A DNA stretch of 64,000 nt from Belliella pelovolcani (GCF_900156785.1 NZ_FTOP01000001.1:124001-188000); one strand, 5' to 3'. Positions 7,768 through 16,340 are shown, numbered from the stretch's first letter. Notes: generated by a model from the letters alone, not told the origin. A program made the numbers and translations.

Positions 7768-8520
7768 CTACAACATCTTGATCTGATGAAGGAGCCAACT
7801 GTATTGGTTTCTACTGATTGGGATTTCCTTGCCTGCAATCTGTACAGCATCAGCCTGAATGCTTTCTATTTCTTCCAAATTGATCAAAAATGATTTATGA
7901 ACCCTTGCAAATCGATTCGGATCCAATTTACTTTCCAATTCTTTCAAGATTGAGCGGATTACATATTTCTTATCCCTCGTATAGACTTGGGTATAATTCG
8001 CATCCGCTTCAAAATAAATTATATCAGTGAACTTGAGCTTGACCAGCATGCCATTCGTTCTGATAAATAAACTATCCTTCAACACAAAATCCTCTGATCT
8101 TTCTGATCTTCCCTTTCTATCTTGTTCTTTCGCAAAATTAGCCAAAGCCATTTCTATGCCCGCAAAAATCTCCCGCTCATTATATGGCTTGACGAGATAC
8201 CCATACGGATGAACTCCCTTGGCCCTCTCAAGTGTCTGCATATCTGAATAAGACGACACAATGATAAAAGGTAGGTGGTAATTAGCATTGATGTCAGCCG
8301 CTAGCTCGATACCATCCTTACCTCCTTTGATATGAATATCAAGCAATGCTAAATCAGGATTGAACTCCTCAATCATCGCCAAAGCCTCTCGAGCACTGAT
8401 AGCTATACCACACACTTCGTAACCAAGCTCTTCTAATATGTCCTTGAGGTCCTCTGCAATGACTAACTCATCCTCGACTATTAAAACCCTTGTTTTTGTA
8501 GATGAATTTTGAATCTCCAT
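7768..8520 (-). CDS. LytTR-type response regulator
   Basis: A 250-residue two-domain regulator. Residues ~10-125 are a receiver domain (LIVEDELVIAEDL acidic patch, phospho-acceptor Asp61 in LALLDIH, the Ser in SSYS, the Lys in GYLVKPY). Residues ~150-248 are a LytTR DNA-binding domain (LFIRTNGMLVKLKFTDIIYF, VIRSILKELESKL, FARVHKSFLINLEEI). It heads the group with the TonB-like gene and the TPR kinase and is their likely cognate partner. Target promoters cannot be read from the sequence. Confidence 0.93.
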   Translation of the reverse strand: MEIQNSSTKTRVLIVEDELVIAEDLKDILEELGYEVCGIAISAREALAMIEEFNPDLALLDIHIKGGKDGIELAADINANYHLPFIIVSSYSDMQTLERAKGVHPYGYLVKPYNEREIFAGIEMALANFAKEQDRKGRSERSEDFVLKDSLFIRTNGMLVKLKFTDIIYFEADANYTQVYTRDKKYVIRSILKELESKLDPNRFARVHKSFLINLEEIESIQADAVQIAGKEIPISRNQYSWLLHQIKML

Positions 8521-8600
8521 GTCTTGTTAAAAATTCTCCAACTTGATAAAAGTAATTTACTCTATCTCAATGCACTAAAAATACACAAATCCTGCAAATG

Positions 8601-8625
8601 AAAAAAAACCAGAGAAAATCTCTGG
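8601..8625 (-). terminator. Intrinsic terminator hairpin (bidirectional form)
   Basis: CCAGAGA / TCTCTGG with a 3-base loop, flanked by eight A on the left and a T run (after CC) on the right. It could stop transcription on either strand; on the minus strand it would be a second terminator after the SulP gene. Confidence 0.7.
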
Positions 8626-8879
8626 CCTTTTTTATCAAATTAATCCCACATCCTTCGTAAAAAGGAATTTTCTAAACTAAGTAAATATTGCTTAAACTCA
8701 AATCTTACGTTAAAAAACTTATTGATCAGGAGATTATTTAAAAAATACCCTTTTTGAAATTATTTTAGTTGACATTGACTAGCCAGCTGTTCACCATCAT
8801 TTCTGAGGAGTTCCTTACCTTAAAATCAAAAATCCGAATTAGAAAAAACTTTTTGCAATAACCAGAAAGACCTATCTAA

Positions 8880-8908
8880 AAAAAAAGCCAACGACTAAAA
8901 TCGCGGGC
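8880..8908 (-). terminator. Terminator hairpin after the SulP gene
   Basis: GCC-AA-CGA pairs with TCG-CG-GGC around a 6-base loop, with A/T runs on both sides. The minus-strand U run follows the stem about 75 bases beyond the SulP stop. Confidence 0.6.
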
Positions 8909-8981
8909 CTTTTTTGTTTTATAGAGCATTGCGGATACTCTTACTTTTTTCTTAGAACGGCATTATACCATTTTCTTGTCA

Positions 8982-10520
8982 TCAATCTGTGACTATCTTA
9001 AAACTAGGATCATCAGCTGTATAATTGACATGGATGATTTTCTCAGCCTTAGATAGGAGCACCTTGCTGGAAGTATTGAGATGGCGGATATAAACCGTCT
9101 TCCCCAATTTCTCATATCGTTCTGTCACCTTGTGGATGGCATCAATTCCCGAATGATCTACAATCCTACTTTCAGCAAAATCTATCACAATTTCATTTGG
9201 GTCATTGATTGGATCAAACTTTTGTCCAAATGTCAATGCTGAAGCAAAAAACAAGGGACCATATACCTCGTAGTGCTTTACCCCATTTGCATCAATCCTT
9301 TTTCTGGTTCGGATCATTTTCGCATTTTCCCAAGCAAACACCAAAGCAGAAATAATCACACCAATCAACACAGCCAAAGCGAGGTTATGTAAGAATACAG
9401 TTACCAAGGTCACGGTCACCATCACCAATACATCGTGAAAAGGTACCTTTCTAAATACTTTCAAAGAAGCCCATTCAAATGTGCCTATAGCTACCATAAA
9501 CATCAAGCCTACCAAAGCAGCCATCGGCACCATCTCAATATAAGTAGACAGGAAAAGGATAAAAACCAAAAGCCCAATTGAGGCTACAATTCCAGAAATT
9601 CTATTTCTACCGCCCGCATTGACATTGATCAAGGACTGACCGATCATCGCACAGCCTCCCATTCCACCAAAGAAACCTGTGGTTAGATTGGCCATACCCT
9701 GAGCAACACATTCCTTATTACCATGTCCACGAGTCTCAGTGATTTCATCTATCAAGGTCAAGGTCAACAAACTCTCAATCAAGCCTACCCCTGCCATAAT
9801 TGCCGAATAGGGAAGGATGATCATCAATGTGTCCCAGTTCAATGGGACAACAGGTAAGTGAAACTCTGGCAGCCCTCCACTGATGGAAGCCAAATCCCCA
9901 ACAGTTCTTGTTTCTACACCACCGAAAATAACAATCACCGAAATGGTCAAAATAGCCACCAAGGCAGATGGAACCGCTGTAGTTAGCTTTGGCAAAAACT
10001 TGATAATAACCATAGTCAAAACTACCAAAGCAATCATCACATAAAGCGGACTTCCTGTCATCCATTCAGATACACCAGCGGCATTCTTTACCTTGAAATT
10101 CTCAAACTGAGCCATCCCAATCACTATTGCCAAGCCATTCACAAAGCCAAACATTACAGGATGAGGCACCAAGCGAATCAACTTTCCAAGCTTCAGTATC
10201 CCTACCAATATCTGGATCAAGCCCATCAATACCACAGCAGCAAAAAGATATTCTACGCCATGTGTAGCTACCAATGCTACAATGACCACAGCAATCGCGC
10301 CGGTAGCCCCTGAGATCATTCCTGGTCTACCTCCTAAAATAGAGGTAATCAAACCAATAATAAATGCAGTATATAAGCCAATCAGCGGACTCACTCCCGC
10401 TATCAATGAAAATGCAACTGCTTCAGGCACCAAGGCCAAGGCTACAGTCAAACCGGATAATACTTCATCTTTCAGATTTGCCTGCGTAGGTTTAAACAGG
10501 CGATAAAACATCTGTGTCAT
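8982..10520 (-). CDS. SulP family anion transporter with STAS domain
   Basis: A 512-residue inner-membrane protein. Residues ~10-400 hold 10-12 hydrophobic segments with the SulP signature near the N-terminus (LSGLTVALALVPEAVAFSLI, GLYTAF, ISGATGA). Residues ~425-510 are a cytoplasmic STAS domain (VIDFAESRIVDHSGIDAI). Members of the family move sulfate, bicarbonate or other anions, often with sodium; the substrate cannot be read from the sequence. Nothing in the neighbourhood (no sulfate assimilation or carbonic anhydrase genes) narrows it. Single-gene unit with its own terminator. Confidence 0.93.
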   Translation of the reverse strand: MTQMFYRLFKPTQANLKDEVLSGLTVALALVPEAVAFSLIAGVSPLIGLYTAFIIGLITSILGGRPGMISGATGAIAVVIVALVATHGVEYLFAAVVLMGLIQILVGILKLGKLIRLVPHPVMFGFVNGLAIVIGMAQFENFKVKNAAGVSEWMTGSPLYVMIALVVLTMVIIKFLPKLTTAVPSALVAILTISVIVIFGGVETRTVGDLASISGGLPEFHLPVVPLNWDTLMIILPYSAIMAGVGLIESLLTLTLIDEITETRGHGNKECVAQGMANLTTGFFGGMGGCAMIGQSLINVNAGGRNRISGIVASIGLLVFILFLSTYIEMVPMAALVGLMFMVAIGTFEWASLKVFRKVPFHDVLVMVTVTLVTVFLHNLALAVLIGVIISALVFAWENAKMIRTRKRIDANGVKHYEVYGPLFFASALTFGQKFDPINDPNEIVIDFAESRIVDHSGIDAIHKVTERYEKLGKTVYIRHLNTSSKVLLSKAEKIIHVNYTADDPSFKIVTD

Positions 10521-10752
10521 ACTATAATAAATTTAATAGGAAGAGGTAAATAAAAGGTACATAATCACCCTCCTAATCAATTGAAAAGGGGTGATCTAAC
10601 ATGAAAAATATGTTTCAGGGTGGAGTACAAGTCATTCCTTAGGCTTGTGATTTGGTGAAAAGAAGTTGCAAAGCTACTCTTTTTAGAAGCAAAAGACAAT
10701 TTGTTCTTAGGAATACTACTGATGTGAAATTATTTTTGTTCAATTTTAGAAA

Positions 10753-11379
10753 ATGTTTCATAACTGCCCACTTTGTTTATCCCCTAGTCATGACTTTGAG
10801 TTCAAAGGTGAATTTACGCACTGTTCGGCATGTGATCTAATCTTCAGAGCGCCAAAAGCGTCCTTTACTGGATTAGGAGAGAAAAAACATTATCTCCTGC
10901 ATCAAAATGGTCCTCATCATGATGGTTATGTTTCATTTTTGAGACGAGCCATAGACCCTATCAAGTCCCATTTACTGCCAAATCTCCAAGCTTTGGATTT
11001 TGGTTGTGGACCAGGCCCCGCCATCAAATATATCCTTCAATCTTATCAAATCTCTTGTGACAGTTATGACCCTTTTTTCTTTCCCGAGGGGATTAAAAAT
11101 GAAAAATATAATTTGATTTTTGCTACCGAATGTTTAGAACACTTTCATGATCCTCAAAAAGAGATAGTGAAGATACTCGACTTACTCGAAAAGGGAGGGC
11201 TGCTTTCTATCATGACAGACATGCATCAAGGAATAGGTCGCTTTCCTGATTGGTATTACGTCAAAGACCCTACCCATGTGGTCTTTTATTCATTGAATAC
11301 AATGATTTGGATAGCTGATCAATTTGGGATCAAGCTGATCTTTACTGATCAAAAAAGAGTCTGTGTATTTGAAAAGTAA
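10753..11379 (+). CDS. SAM-dependent methyltransferase with N-terminal zinc-ribbon
   Basis: A 208-residue protein. Residues 5-8 (CPLC) and 25-28 (CSAC) form a likely zinc knuckle. Residues ~75-190 are a class I methyltransferase core with motif I LDFGCGPG, an acidic strand end (SYDPFF), and the loop FATECLEHFHDP seen in Methyltransf_11/12-type enzymes. The paired Cys motif is typical of 2-polyprenyl-phenol-methylase-like proteins that act on small molecules or sugars. The substrate is not identifiable. It stands alone, convergent with the phosphoglucomutase-like gene. Confidence 0.85.
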   Translation: MFHNCPLCLSPSHDFEFKGEFTHCSACDLIFRAPKASFTGLGEKKHYLLHQNGPHHDGYVSFLRRAIDPIKSHLLPNLQALDFGCGPGPAIKYILQSYQISCDSYDPFFFPEGIKNEKYNLIFATECLEHFHDPQKEIVKILDLLEKGGLLSIMTDMHQGIGRFPDWYYVKDPTHVVFYSLNTMIWIADQFGIKLIFTDQKRVCVFEK

Positions 11380-11419
11380 TCCAACATACCTGAAAACGGC
11401 TGTGTTTTTTCTTAATCAA

Positions 11420-11480
11420 AAACAAAACCCCTTCCAAACCAATTGATTAGCCGAAAGTGCTTGATCTATTGTTTGGAAGG
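11420..11480 (-). terminator. Long hairpin terminator after phosphoglucomutase-like gene
   Basis: 11430-11447 pairs with 11464-11480 over 17 positions with one bulge and one mismatch, around a 16-base loop. On the minus strand it is followed by GGGGTTTTGTTTTTG. It lies between convergent genes. Confidence 0.6.
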
Positions 11481-11499
11481 AATTGAACTCTAATGAGGC

Positions 11500-12543
11500 T
11501 TAGATTTGCCTGTTTAGAAAAGAAACCAATTTGAAAATCTCCTGATCCAGGGCTTTATTGGCCATCTCAAACCTCTCCGGAGAATTCACAGATTCCCTTA
11601 CCGAAATATAATAAGTCAACTTATCTTCAGTAGGTACAAAAGTAATGCTCACCCCCTCCACTGTCTCTACTTTGAGAATATTGGTGCCCGTGATCGGATG
11701 CTTATATACTTTATCGGTCAGGATATTCTTCTTGATCCCCTTATTGAAATCAGTCACTGCACTGACTGAAAATATCTCCTCCAGAAACTTCGGGCTCTTT
11801 CGCACTTCTGACAGAAACTTATTCAATTGCTTCTTGTGCACATCCAAACTCAAATCCAACGCCACCGTCTTCTCCTTGTAGAAGCCATTGTAAAAATACA
11901 CTTCCAATAAGGCATCATAGATGGTCTTCTCTTGTAACCCCTGAATCGCCTCCAATGCTACCAATTCCAAAACGATATCCTCGAAACTCAAATCAGAATG
12001 GATCACTTGCTGATCTATATTGAAAGCTGCTACAGGCTTATCAGAGAGAACTGCTTGGTTGGCATGCATGGCTGCCTTGAGCTCACCAGCTCCGATCACT
12101 TGATCGATGGTCTCTATTCTGCCTTTCCTAGCAACCACATCCAAGACATCCGACATCAGAATTGATTTAAACAAATGTAGATCGGCATATTTACCAGACT
12201 TGATCCATTCCTGTAACAAAACTGCCGCTACCTGATGGGCATTGAGCAACATAAACGCACCCGAACCCCCCTTCTTCACAACCAATGACAACCTATCGCC
12301 CTCAGGATCTACCGCTACGATAAGATTGTACCCACCTTCCTTTGCCTCCTCTATGGCAGATTTCAATGTGACAAAATTAAACGTACGATCTGCTGGCACT
12401 TGATCCAACACATGCTGCCCCACTTCTTGGGCTACCTTATTCAGTTTTTTGACTAAACCTGATTGCTTCTCAAAGGAGACTAAAAGAACTTTATTTTGAA
12501 AGGTTGCAGGTTGCTCTTGTTGGATTTCTGATGCTAAACTCAT
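11500..12543 (-). CDS. Phosphoglucomutase/phosphomannomutase-like protein lacking catalytic domain I
   Basis: A 347-residue protein that aligns by eye with domains II-IV of bacterial phosphoglucomutases (usual length ~550-580). The metal-binding loop is present as DPEGDR (79-84), and the later segment TIYDALLEVYFYNGFYKEK matches the domain III-IV linker. Domain I, with the phosphoserine loop (TASHNP type), is absent. The sugar-binding GEExYG loop is replaced, and the domain IV phosphate loop RPSGTEPK is replaced by VPTEDK. The frame is intact from a clean ATG, with no remnants of domain I in the 880 bases upstream. It is probably a non-catalytic relative, perhaps regulatory or a ligand-binding protein. 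Confidence 0.75.
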   Translation of the reverse strand: MSLASEIQQEQPATFQNKVLLVSFEKQSGLVKKLNKVAQEVGQHVLDQVPADRTFNFVTLKSAIEEAKEGGYNLIVAVDPEGDRLSLVVKKGGSGAFMLLNAHQVAAVLLQEWIKSGKYADLHLFKSILMSDVLDVVARKGRIETIDQVIGAGELKAAMHANQAVLSDKPVAAFNIDQQVIHSDLSFEDIVLELVALEAIQGLQEKTIYDALLEVYFYNGFYKEKTVALDLSLDVHKKQLNKFLSEVRKSPKFLEEIFSVSAVTDFNKGIKKNILTDKVYKHPITGTNILKVETVEGVSITFVPTEDKLTYYISVRESVNSPERFEMANKALDQEIFKLVSFLNRQI

Positions 12544-12980
12544 ATATATTTTACTCGATTTTTTCTCAAAACGGACACTGAATTCAAATACAATAAACTG
12601 AATGATTTTTGATTCAGTATTTAGGCTGGATGCTGGGAAATTTCCATTTCAAAAAAATTACAGCGGACTCTGTATTTTATGCGTTGACCTTTTACATGAC
12701 ACAAATTTACACATTCTCTTTGCCAGTCAAAAGAACAGCGAGATAAATACCCCAAAATAAACCCTTATTTATGTTGATTTTTAATAAATGCTCTCAGGTC
12801 TAGATCTTTTACGCTCATTCATGATCTACCATACTGCTTCATTCCATTACTACGAAAATGTCCAAATAAACACAACATAACATGCTTATTCAATACAAAA
12901 ATGTAAAAATAAGCATTTTTAAACCCAAATTTCAGCTTATTTGTACACTTTGATATTTCTCCAACTAAAAAACTCAGACC
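12544..12980. other. Intergenic stretch without recognised features
   Basis: A/T-rich sequence upstream of the phosphoglucomutase-like gene. One imperfect inverted repeat around 12899-12918 (AAATGTAAAAATAAGCATTT). No plausible open frame. Confidence 0.5.
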
Positions 12981-13142
12981 CTAAGATTTATTAGTTTTCT
13001 CTAACAGAAGATCTATTTTTTTCTCAAGCTCAGCAACCTTCAATTCTAGCGCATCATTATTATCACTCACCATCGCATCGACAAAAATTGAGTTGACGAT
13101 AGATAGACCGAATACCCCACCAAAGAAGAGGATAGCTAAAAA
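12981..13142 (-). pseudogene. 3' remnant of a membrane protein (possible ion channel C-terminus)
   Basis: The minus strand from 13142 to a TAG at 12981 encodes 53 codons without a start: a hydrophobic helix (FLAILFFGGVFGLSIVNSIF) followed by VDAMVSD and a heptad-like coiled coil (LELKVAELEKKIDLLLEK). This resembles the last transmembrane helix plus coiled coil of bacterial ion channels, but the match is weak. An in-frame TGA sits immediately upstream (13143-13145), within a cluster of ATCACAAC / GTTGTGAT / ATCACAA words (13142-13191). The gene appears truncated at that inverted repeat, perhaps by an excised element. Confidence 0.5.
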
Positions 13143-13330
13143 TCACAACTTTTAATTTTTCCTGTTGTGATCTTCGAAACCAATTATCACAAAAAAATTC
13201 AACCCACTATGAGCTTGATGTGATTTGCATTCCTATTCATTTCCCATTGCTCCTCTAATCTTCCCCCTAATTCCTAATCAAATAACCAATTAAGCAACTA
13301 ACCAAATAAACCAGTCTCTACTATTTTTCA

Positions 13331-13408
13331 AATCTTATGTCTTGAATCTAAAGTCTTATATCTTGTGTCTTGAATCTTACATCTTGAATCTCATGTCTCA
13401 TGTCTTAA
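13331..13408. repeat. Degenerate tandem repeat of TCTTGAATCT-like words
   Basis: At least seven imperfect 8-12-base units (variants of TCTTATGTCTTGAATCT) run head to tail just beyond the stop of the CLC gene. Similar word-like repeats occur elsewhere in the window. Confidence 0.65.
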
Positions 13409-13426
13409 TCCTTCCTCCTCCCCACT

Positions 13427-14713
13427 TCATCCTCTTTCCCCTAGCTTTTTTCCCTTATCAGACAACATCTGCTTACTCTTAGGTGAACCAATAACCTGAG
13501 AATTATAAATCCCCGCATGTCCGCTGAAAATATAGGCTACCACACAGGCTATTCCTATAAAAATCCCCGACTCAGCACCAAAGAGTTCTATCCCCATCAA
13601 GGTACAAGCCAAGGGTGTATTGGTTGCTCCGGAAAATACGCCAACAAAACCCATCCCTGCCAAAAGTGCAACCGGTAAAGGGATCAAGAAAGCAAGTGCA
13701 TTGCCCAAGGTCGCGCCAGTGTAGAATAATGGCGTTACTTCTCCCCCTTTAAAACCTGCCCCAAGTGTCAAGGAAGTCATCCCGATCTTCGCCAAGAAAT
13801 CATACCAAGGCAAATCTTCTGAAAAAGCATCGACTATCGTAGGAATTCCCAATCCTATATATTTGGTAGTACCCATGGCAAGTACTAGCAAAGCGACCAA
13901 AGCACCGCCAACTACAGGTCTCAAGGGTGGATATTTGATGTATTTTCTGAAAACATCAGTCCAAAAATGCGTGGCTTTGGCAAACAACCTCCCCGCCAAA
14001 CCAAAGCATATCCCCGCAGGAATGATCCAAAGTAAATTGATCAAATTGAGGCTGGGTACAATAGGGATTGAATATGCAGTATGGTGAACTTGCCAAAACT
14101 CAGCACAAGCATAATCAGCAACATAAGCACCTATAAATGCCGGCAAAATAGATTCATAGCGAATCCTTCCTACAATCAACCATTCCAAAGCAAAAACAGC
14201 TCCTGCTAATGGCGTCCCAAAAACAGAGGAAAAGCCAGCAGCTACGCCAATAGTAATCAGAATTCTTCGATCCTCCTTTTCTAGCTTGAACCACTTGGTA
14301 AACTGATCTGCAATCGCTCCACCCATCTGCACCGCTGTCCCCTCTCGACCAGCCGAACCACCGAATAGATGTGTAGCCAAAGTCCCAAACAAAACCAATG
14401 GAGCCATTCTAAGCGGGATAGTTTGCTGAGGATTGTAAAATTCCTCCAACAGCTGATTGTTCCCTTTGACTACTGATTGCCCGATTTGATGGTAAGTCCA
14501 CCCGATCAACAAGCCTCCCAATGGCAACAAGGCAATGATCCACAAATGCTCCTCTCTATATTCCGTCACCCAAGAAAGCGACACTAAGAAACCTGCCGAC
14601 GCAGAACCTGCCAACATACCAATGATCGTGGCAATCACAAGCCATTTGATCGTAAATCGGAGACTGGGAAGAAACTCTTCTGCGGTAAATACTTTAAAAT
14701 TCAAATTTGCCAT
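13427..14713 (-). CDS. CLC-type antiporter, probable fluoride exporter (CLC-F)
   Basis: A 428-residue protein with about ten membrane helices. Conserved CLC motifs: GNNQLLEE in place of the chloride-type GSGIPE, GREGT with the gating glutamate, and GFKGGEVTPLFYTGA. The polar GNNQ motif is the variant found in fluoride/proton antiporters (CLC-F) rather than chloride channels. A fluoride riboswitch lies in its 5' leader, which independently supports fluoride export as the role. It acts in the inner membrane to relieve fluoride toxicity. Single-gene transcript; the stop is followed by the degenerate repeat at 13331-13408. Confidence 0.93.
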   Translation of the reverse strand: MANLNFKVFTAEEFLPSLRFTIKWLVIATIIGMLAGSASAGFLVSLSWVTEYREEHLWIIALLPLGGLLIGWTYHQIGQSVVKGNNQLLEEFYNPQQTIPLRMAPLVLFGTLATHLFGGSAGREGTAVQMGGAIADQFTKWFKLEKEDRRILITIGVAAGFSSVFGTPLAGAVFALEWLIVGRIRYESILPAFIGAYVADYACAEFWQVHHTAYSIPIVPSLNLINLLWIIPAGICFGLAGRLFAKATHFWTDVFRKYIKYPPLRPVVGGALVALLVLAMGTTKYIGLGIPTIVDAFSEDLPWYDFLAKIGMTSLTLGAGFKGGEVTPLFYTGATLGNALAFLIPLPVALLAGMGFVGVFSGATNTPLACTLMGIELFGAESGIFIGIACVVAYIFSGHAGIYNSQVIGSPKSKQMLSDKGKKLGERG

Positions 14714-14786
14714 AGCCTACTCCAACAAGAGATTAAGATAAAATCTTCCATGGGTAAATCCCCAAAAAAGAAGAGAAATAAGGTTG

Positions 14787-14842
14787 AAGTAGGAGTCATC
14801 AGCACCAAAAATGGGCGGTTGTAAGGCGGAACCCCATCGCCT
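14787..14842 (-). promoter_or_regulatory. Fluoride riboswitch (crcB motif)
   Basis: The minus strand reads GGCGATGGGGTTCCGCC, then ACAACCGCC, then CTGATGACTCCTAC, which is the conserved crcB consensus in the right order, including the GAUGG and pseudoknot-forming segments and the closing GAUGACUCCUAC. It ends ~75 bases before the ATG of the CLC gene. By family knowledge it turns expression on when fluoride binds. Confidence 0.93.
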
Positions 14843-14850
14843 ATGAAAAA

Positions 14851-14858
14851 CAAAAATA
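14851..14858 (-). promoter_or_regulatory. -7 element for the fluoride-regulated CLC transcript
   Basis: TATTTTTG on the minus strand matches TAnnTTTG and ends nine bases before the riboswitch aptamer, the expected position for a start site at the aptamer's 5' edge. No clear TTG at -33. Confidence 0.55.
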
Positions 14859-14921
14859 GCCTTTTTGATCTAAAATCCACTTTAAAAAGATATTAAAATA
14901 AATACCAGCTTTTCTATCGAT

Positions 14922-14969
14922 AAAAAATCCCACCAAGCTCGGTACTTGTGAACCGAAGGCAGAGGATTT
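14922..14969 (-). terminator. Two-tier hairpin with U run (orphan terminator or small RNA end)
   Basis: AAATCC / GGATTT encloses CGGT / ACCG on the minus strand and is followed by a U run. No annotated gene ends here. Coming from the right, it would terminate a short transcript started in 14970-15080. Role unknown. Confidence 0.35.
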
Positions 14970-15080
14970 CTCACCAATAATCCCCGAAATAGGTTTTCTA
15001 TGGCAAGAAAATTGATTAACTTCTGATTTAAATCAAACAAACACCGTCATTCAAGACTTTTGTATTAAAGAAATCATACC

Positions 15081-15989
15081 ATGAAAAACGTTTTAATTAC
15101 CGGGGGCTCAGGTTTAGTAGGCAAAAGAATTACGGCACATCTAGAACGCAAAGGCTATCAGGTCGCATGGCTAAGTCGATCCCCAGATAAATACAAACAA
15201 CAATCATTTTTTTGGGATGTAGATCAAAAGAATATCGACCCTAAAGCCATCGCATGGGCAGACGCTGTCATACATCTGGCAAGTGAAGGTGTAGCGGATA
15301 AGAGATGGACAGCCAAGAGAAAACAAGCCATTCTCCATAGCAGAACACATTCCACACAACTCCTCAGAGAGGCCATCGAAAATTCAGAACAGAAGCCTAA
15401 GACCTTCATCGCTGCAAGTGCAGTCGGTTATTATGGCTTCAATACAGGCGACAGCTTGATGACCGAAGAGAGCCAAGCTGGATCAGATTTTTTGGCTCAA
15501 GTAGTAATAGCCTGGGAGGCAGAAAGCAAAAAGCTCTCTAACTTAGGACTCAGAACAGCCATGCTAAGAATAGGAATTGTATTGGATAAAAATGGAGGTG
15601 CACTTCCCGAGATGCTTAAACCTCCTGTGGCTGCCCCTTTGGGTAGTGGTAGTCAATGGATGAGCTGGATACAAATCGAGGATCTTGCCCGCATGTTTGT
15701 CTTTGCCTTAGAAAATGACCAAGTGAATGGCATCTACAACGCAGTAGGACCCAAGCCATCCACCAATAGAGAACTCACCCAAGCTGCAGCCGATAGGGTA
15801 AATAAAACTTACATTGGCGTTGGCGTCCCAGGGTTTTTACTTTCCATAGTCCTAGGAGAAATGGCCCAAATGGTCACTGGAGGCAATAAAGTCTCCTCCA
15901 AAAAAATCGAAGCCACAGGCTTCCAATTCCGATACCCAAGCCTAGAATCCGCCCTAGACAAAACCTTCTCCAGTGGCGGTGGAGATTGA
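15081..15989 (+). CDS. TIGR01777 family NAD(P)-binding oxidoreductase (SDR, YfcH-like)
   Basis: A 302-residue extended short-chain dehydrogenase. The N-terminal Rossmann motif is ITGGSGLVGKRI (TGGxGxxG). WADAVIHLASEGVADKRW is the hallmark of the TIGR01777 group. The catalytic region contains ASAVGYYG, and the C-terminal DUF1731-like part includes the SWIQIEDLARMF and ATGFQFRYPSLESAL motifs. Members are conserved in most bacteria, with no firmly established substrate. No signal peptide, and it stands alone. Confidence 0.93.
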   Translation: MKNVLITGGSGLVGKRITAHLERKGYQVAWLSRSPDKYKQQSFFWDVDQKNIDPKAIAWADAVIHLASEGVADKRWTAKRKQAILHSRTHSTQLLREAIENSEQKPKTFIAASAVGYYGFNTGDSLMTEESQAGSDFLAQVVIAWEAESKKLSNLGLRTAMLRIGIVLDKNGGALPEMLKPPVAAPLGSGSQWMSWIQIEDLARMFVFALENDQVNGIYNAVGPKPSTNRELTQAAADRVNKTYIGVGVPGFLLSIVLGEMAQMVTGGNKVSSKKIEATGFQFRYPSLESALDKTFSSGGGD

Positions 15990-16000
15990 TTTGGGTTTTT

Positions 16001-16032
16001 TAAACCACAATAGACACAAGAAAAACGCAGAG
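16001..16032. repeat. Phrase-like dispersed repeat
   Basis: On the minus strand this reads roughly as CTCTGCGTTTTTCTTGTGTC followed by TATTGTGGTTTA, one of the word-like degenerate repeats common in Cytophagales intergenic DNA; compare 3170-3210. Recognised by pattern only. Confidence 0.35.
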
Positions 16033-16157
16033 AAAACTCCCATTTTCTCGATTGGCATGCATTAAAAAAACTATAGAAGAGGACATGCTTGATACATCGT
16101 ACTTTGTACCAAGAAGATTAACTCCCTCCTCGAACCTTCACACCATTTGCAAAAAAC

Positions 16158-16334
16158 TCAGCTTGTCCCTTTTCTTCCAAAAAGAAACCAAAGTATCGTT
16201 CCCAAAAGCGGAAGAAATAACACCACAAGTATCCATACAATTTTGTCATTGCCACGAGCGCCAAAACTTCTTGTCAGCACATCATAAATCGTATAAGCGT
16301 AGATCAACAAACCTACAATTCCTAATCCAAACAT
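16158..16334 (-). CDS. Small PLDc_N-type membrane protein
   Basis: A 58-residue protein with two membrane helices (LGIVGLLIYAYTIYDVLTRS and IVWILVVLFLPLLGTILWFL) ending FGRKG. The layout hydrophobic-helix, short charged loop, W-hydrophobic-PLxG-x-ILWFLFGRK is that of the phospholipase D N-terminal domain (PLDc_N), a two-helix membrane module without catalytic residues. Its ATG lies seven bases beyond the stop of the next PLDc_N gene (16341-16592), so three such genes form one operon. The opposite-strand frame at 16052-16336 is a shadow. Confidence 0.8.
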   Translation of the reverse strand: MFGLGIVGLLIYAYTIYDVLTRSFGARGNDKIVWILVVLFLPLLGTILWFLFGRKGTS

Positions 16335-16340
16335 AGCTAT

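Larger units (their letters stand above)
8521..8981. other. Intergenic region with two terminator hairpins
   Basis: Lies between the start of the LytTR gene and the end of the SulP gene. Apart from the two hairpins listed separately (8601-8625 and 8880-8908) I see only A/T-rich sequence. No open frame of interest. Confidence 0.6.

Noticed and set aside
7475-7893. Plus-strand frames of 60-80 codons opposite the TonB-like and LytTR genes
   Set aside because: They run opposite to well-recognised domains and show no signals of their own.
11500-12543. Calling this gene a functional phosphoglucomutase
   Set aside because: The catalytic serine domain and the phosphate-binding loop are absent, so the standard name would mislead.
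14880-15045. Minus-strand open stretch of about 50 codons between the riboswitch and the reductase gene
   Set aside because: No ATG, and the same bases form a hairpin; I treat it as non-coding.
16052-16336. Plus-strand frame of 94 codons
   Set aside because: The opposite strand contains a better small membrane-protein gene (16158-16334).
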